From: an uncultured Clostridia bacterium
GTDB lineage: Bacteria; Bacillota; Clostridia; Oscillospirales; Acutalibacteraceae
Reading direction: 5' to 3'
Assembly: GCA_937907605.1 (NCBI GenBank)
Contig: CALCYI010000078.1
Span: 1 to 32,082, forward strand
Length of the DNA: 32,082 nt
Shown here: positions 30,577 to 32,082 of the stretch, piece by piece
Layout: each line of letters opens with the position of its first letter
Numbering within the stretch: position 1 is the stretch's first letter
Notes under the pieces: generated by a model
Told to the model about the DNA's origin: nothing
What the model saw: the letters and a program-made list of their open reading frames with translations, nothing else
Databases searched by the model: none
Program-made: the position numbers and the translations under genes

Positions 30577-31506
30577 TTATTCAAAGTTAATTCTCGGGTC
30601 TACGACCTTGTAGAGAATATCGGTAATCAGGTTCATAATTACGATAAGCGCCGCGAGAATAATGGTAGTACCCATAATCATAGGATAGTCACGGTTAGTA
30701 ATCGAGCTTACAAAGGCACGTCCGATACCGGGTACCGCAAAAATCTGTTCAACAACGAGCGAGCCCGTTACAATATACGCAAGCATGGGTCCGAAATATG
30801 TAAGAACGGGGATTAACGAGTTTTTAAGTGCGTGGCCGAAAATAATATTCTTGCCCGAAACGCCCTTAGCCTTTGCGGTACGGATATAATCCTGCCCGAG
30901 CACGTCGAGCATAGAGGAACGCGTAAGCCTCGTAATATACGCCATAGGATAAAGCGCAAGCGTAACAATCGGAAGCACGAGTCCTGCGGGCGTTGAGCCG
31001 TTCGCGGGGAGCAGATGAAGCGCGATTGCAAACAGCGCGAGCAGCAGCGAGCCCATAATGAAGGACGGCATTGATACGAACGCGGTAGTTATAACCATTA
31101 TAACGCGGTCAATGAGCTTATTCCTTCTGAGCGCGGCAATAGCGCCGAGCACTATGCCGACAATGGCTGAAAGGATAGCCGCCAGAACGCCTAATTTAAA
31201 GGAGGTTTTCATTCCGTCAAAGATAATATCTATTACCATTCTGCCCCTCTGCTTTAGCGACGGACCAAAATCGAATTTTGTTACAATATCCTTAAGATAC
31301 GTTGCGTACTGCTCCATAATAGGCTTATCGAGCCCGTACTTTGCCTCCATCGCCGCCTGTACCGCTGGCGTGGTCGCTTTTTCGCCCACGAAGGGACCCC
31401 CGGGTACGGCGTGCATTACGAAGAACGTAATGGTGATAACCACCCATACCGTGAATATTGAAAGCAATATACGCTTTGCAATATAAAGTAGTGTTTTCGA
31501 GTTCAT
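30577..31506 (-). CDS. oppB: Oligopeptide ABC transporter permease OppB
   Basis: 309-residue permease with six helices. It starts YIAKRILLSIFTVWVVITITF and has the family motif MHAVPGGPF, KYGLDKPIMEQY and the ATPase-contact loop (DYIRTAKAKGVSGKNIIFGH). First gene of oppBCDFA. ATG at 31506 follows AAGGAAGG. Confidence 0.95.
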   Translation of the reverse strand: MNSKTLLYIAKRILLSIFTVWVVITITFFVMHAVPGGPFVGEKATTPAVQAAMEAKYGLDKPIMEQYATYLKDIVTKFDFGPSLKQRGRMVIDIIFDGMKTSFKLGVLAAILSAIVGIVLGAIAALRRNKLIDRVIMVITTAFVSMPSFIMGSLLLALFAIALHLLPANGSTPAGLVLPIVTLALYPMAYITRLTRSSMLDVLGQDYIRTAKAKGVSGKNIIFGHALKNSLIPVLTYFGPMLAYIVTGSLVVEQIFAVPGIGRAFVSSITNRDYPMIMGTTIILAALIVIMNLITDILYKVVDPRINFE

Positions 31507-31562
31507 ACTATACCTTCCTTATTGGTTATTAATATATAAAATAACACGTGAAAATATATTAT

Positions 31563-31590
31563 ATTATAACATAAAAAATTCGTTTTGCAA
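31563..31590 (-). promoter_or_regulatory. opp operon promoter
   Basis: Minus-strand TTGCAA (31590-31585), a 16-nt spacer and TATAAT (31568-31563), with a leader of about 50 nt rich in A and T. Confidence 0.7.
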
Positions 31591-31617
31591 CACTAAATTG
31601 TTAAAGCGCTAAAGAAA

Positions 31618-31650
31618 AAACAAAAAAACCCGCATCGTAAGATACGGGTT
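31618..31650 (-). terminator. Terminator after V-type ATPase subunit D
   Basis: ACCCGTATC/GATGCGGGT forms a 9-bp stem with a TTAC loop, followed on the minus strand by TTTTTTTGTTTTTTC. Strong rho-independent terminator directly after the ATPase gene. Confidence 0.92.
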
Positions 31651-31655
31651 TGGGT

Positions 31656-32082
31656 TTAAGCCTCTTGTGAATAATGGTGCGCCTGTTCAAGCAGCATATC
31701 CTTGACCTTCATAAGCCTTGCCTTTGATGAACGGTCGTTTTCCTCAAGCTTCATTGAAATATATTTAATCGTTTCCGTATATCTCGGAATGAGAACGTGC
31801 TCAAGGGAGTTAACCCTTCTGCGCGTTTTTTCGATTTCCGCGCTCATCATCTCGCAGGATTTTTCAAGCTCCGCGAGCTTGATTAAATCGAGCGAAACGT
31901 CGTTCAGCGCCTCAACAGCACTGTCAAGCTCAAAGGAGGTGAACGCAAAGCCGTAGGGGAAGAGCGCCGCCGAATCCTCTGAGCCCTTGGAGCAGGTGAA
32001 AACGGGAACGTTAACGCTCATAATATTCTTATACGACGCCTCGGCATATAGCTTCTGTTTAGTCGTGATAAGGGACTCGTCA
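31656..32082 (-). CDS. V-type ATP synthase subunit D (5' end outside window)
   Basis: Central-stalk subunit that couples the rotating membrane ring to catalysis in V/A-type ATPases. The frame is open from the window edge to the stop at 31656, about 141 residues. It shows the C-terminal long helix with RRVNSLEHVLIPRYTETIKYI, the family signature, and MKLEENDRSSKARLMKVKDM. Full-length subunits have about 205-225 residues, so roughly the first third is missing. Last gene of its operon, because a strong terminator follows. Confidence 0.95.
   Translation of the reverse strand, partial: DESLITTKQKLYAEASYKNIMSVNVPVFTCSKGSEDSAALFPYGFAFTSFELDSAVEALNDVSLDLIKLAELEKSCEMMSAEIEKTRRRVNSLEHVLIPRYTETIKYISMKLEENDRSSKARLMKVKDMLLEQAHHYSQEA

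Noticed and set aside
31599..31616. Catabolite (cre) site TTGTTAAAGCGCTAAA upstream of opp
   Set aside because: The spacing does not match the cre consensus and the match is only a short AGCGCT palindrome.

Overview
The window is a stretch of Clostridia-type chromosome. Evidence: strong AGGAGG-like ribosome binding sites, moderate GC, many ATGA, TAATG and 8-nt gene overlaps, lipoproteins with lipoboxes, a V-type ATPase, and FeS aldo/keto reductases. An anaerobic gut Oscillospiraceae/Ruminococcaceae-like genome is the best guess, by inference from gene content only. Most genes are on the minus strand, so the layout reads from right to left.

Layout by coordinate. (1) 1-1540: glnA (3' end cut by the window edge) with a leader of three tandem hairpins and a promoter directly upstream. 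(2) 1540-2050: a gene-free scar with remnants of a tyrosine recombinase and a DUF6809-like small protein. (3) 2073-6400: one tightly coupled operon of an HxlR regulator, a quinone oxidoreductase-like enzyme and a four-gene OpuC-type compatible-solute ABC transporter. (4) 6475-13800: a nine-gene operon with a textbook promoter, palindromic operators and a foldable leader. It encodes an HMA metallochaperone-like protein, three SAM methyltransferases, a MacB/FtsX-type ABC transporter, a ZIP metal transporter, an ATC-hydrolase family protein and a possible 26-residue membrane peptide. It matches no named system I know and is the best candidate for something undescribed. (5) 13830-21050: a long redox operon (three flavodoxins, two FeS aldo/keto reductases, SDR, cupin, carboxymuconolactone decarboxylase-like protein, flavin reductase, DUF4405 membrane protein, and an aldo/keto reductase with a large internal deletion). 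A LysR regulator is divergent from it, with a T-N11-A box between. (6) 21051-22660: lysR and a YczE-like membrane protein on the plus strand, ending in a terminator. (7) 22660-23990: an orphan 4Fe-4S tail, a GNAT acetyltransferase and a zinc-ribbon protein of unknown role. (8) 24004-25530: guaA (plus), convergent across a bidirectional terminator with (9) 25593-31600: oppBCDFA peptide ABC transporter operon. (10) 31618-32082: the 3' end of a V-type ATPase subunit D gene and its terminator.

The most noteworthy sequence signals are the threefold repeated 16-nt element with hairpins in the glnA leader, and the paired GTTAG-N6-CTAAC palindromes plus a perfect 15-bp long-range inverted repeat at the transcription start of the HMA/methyltransferase/ABC operon. 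All functional calls come from reading the sequence; no database search was possible.
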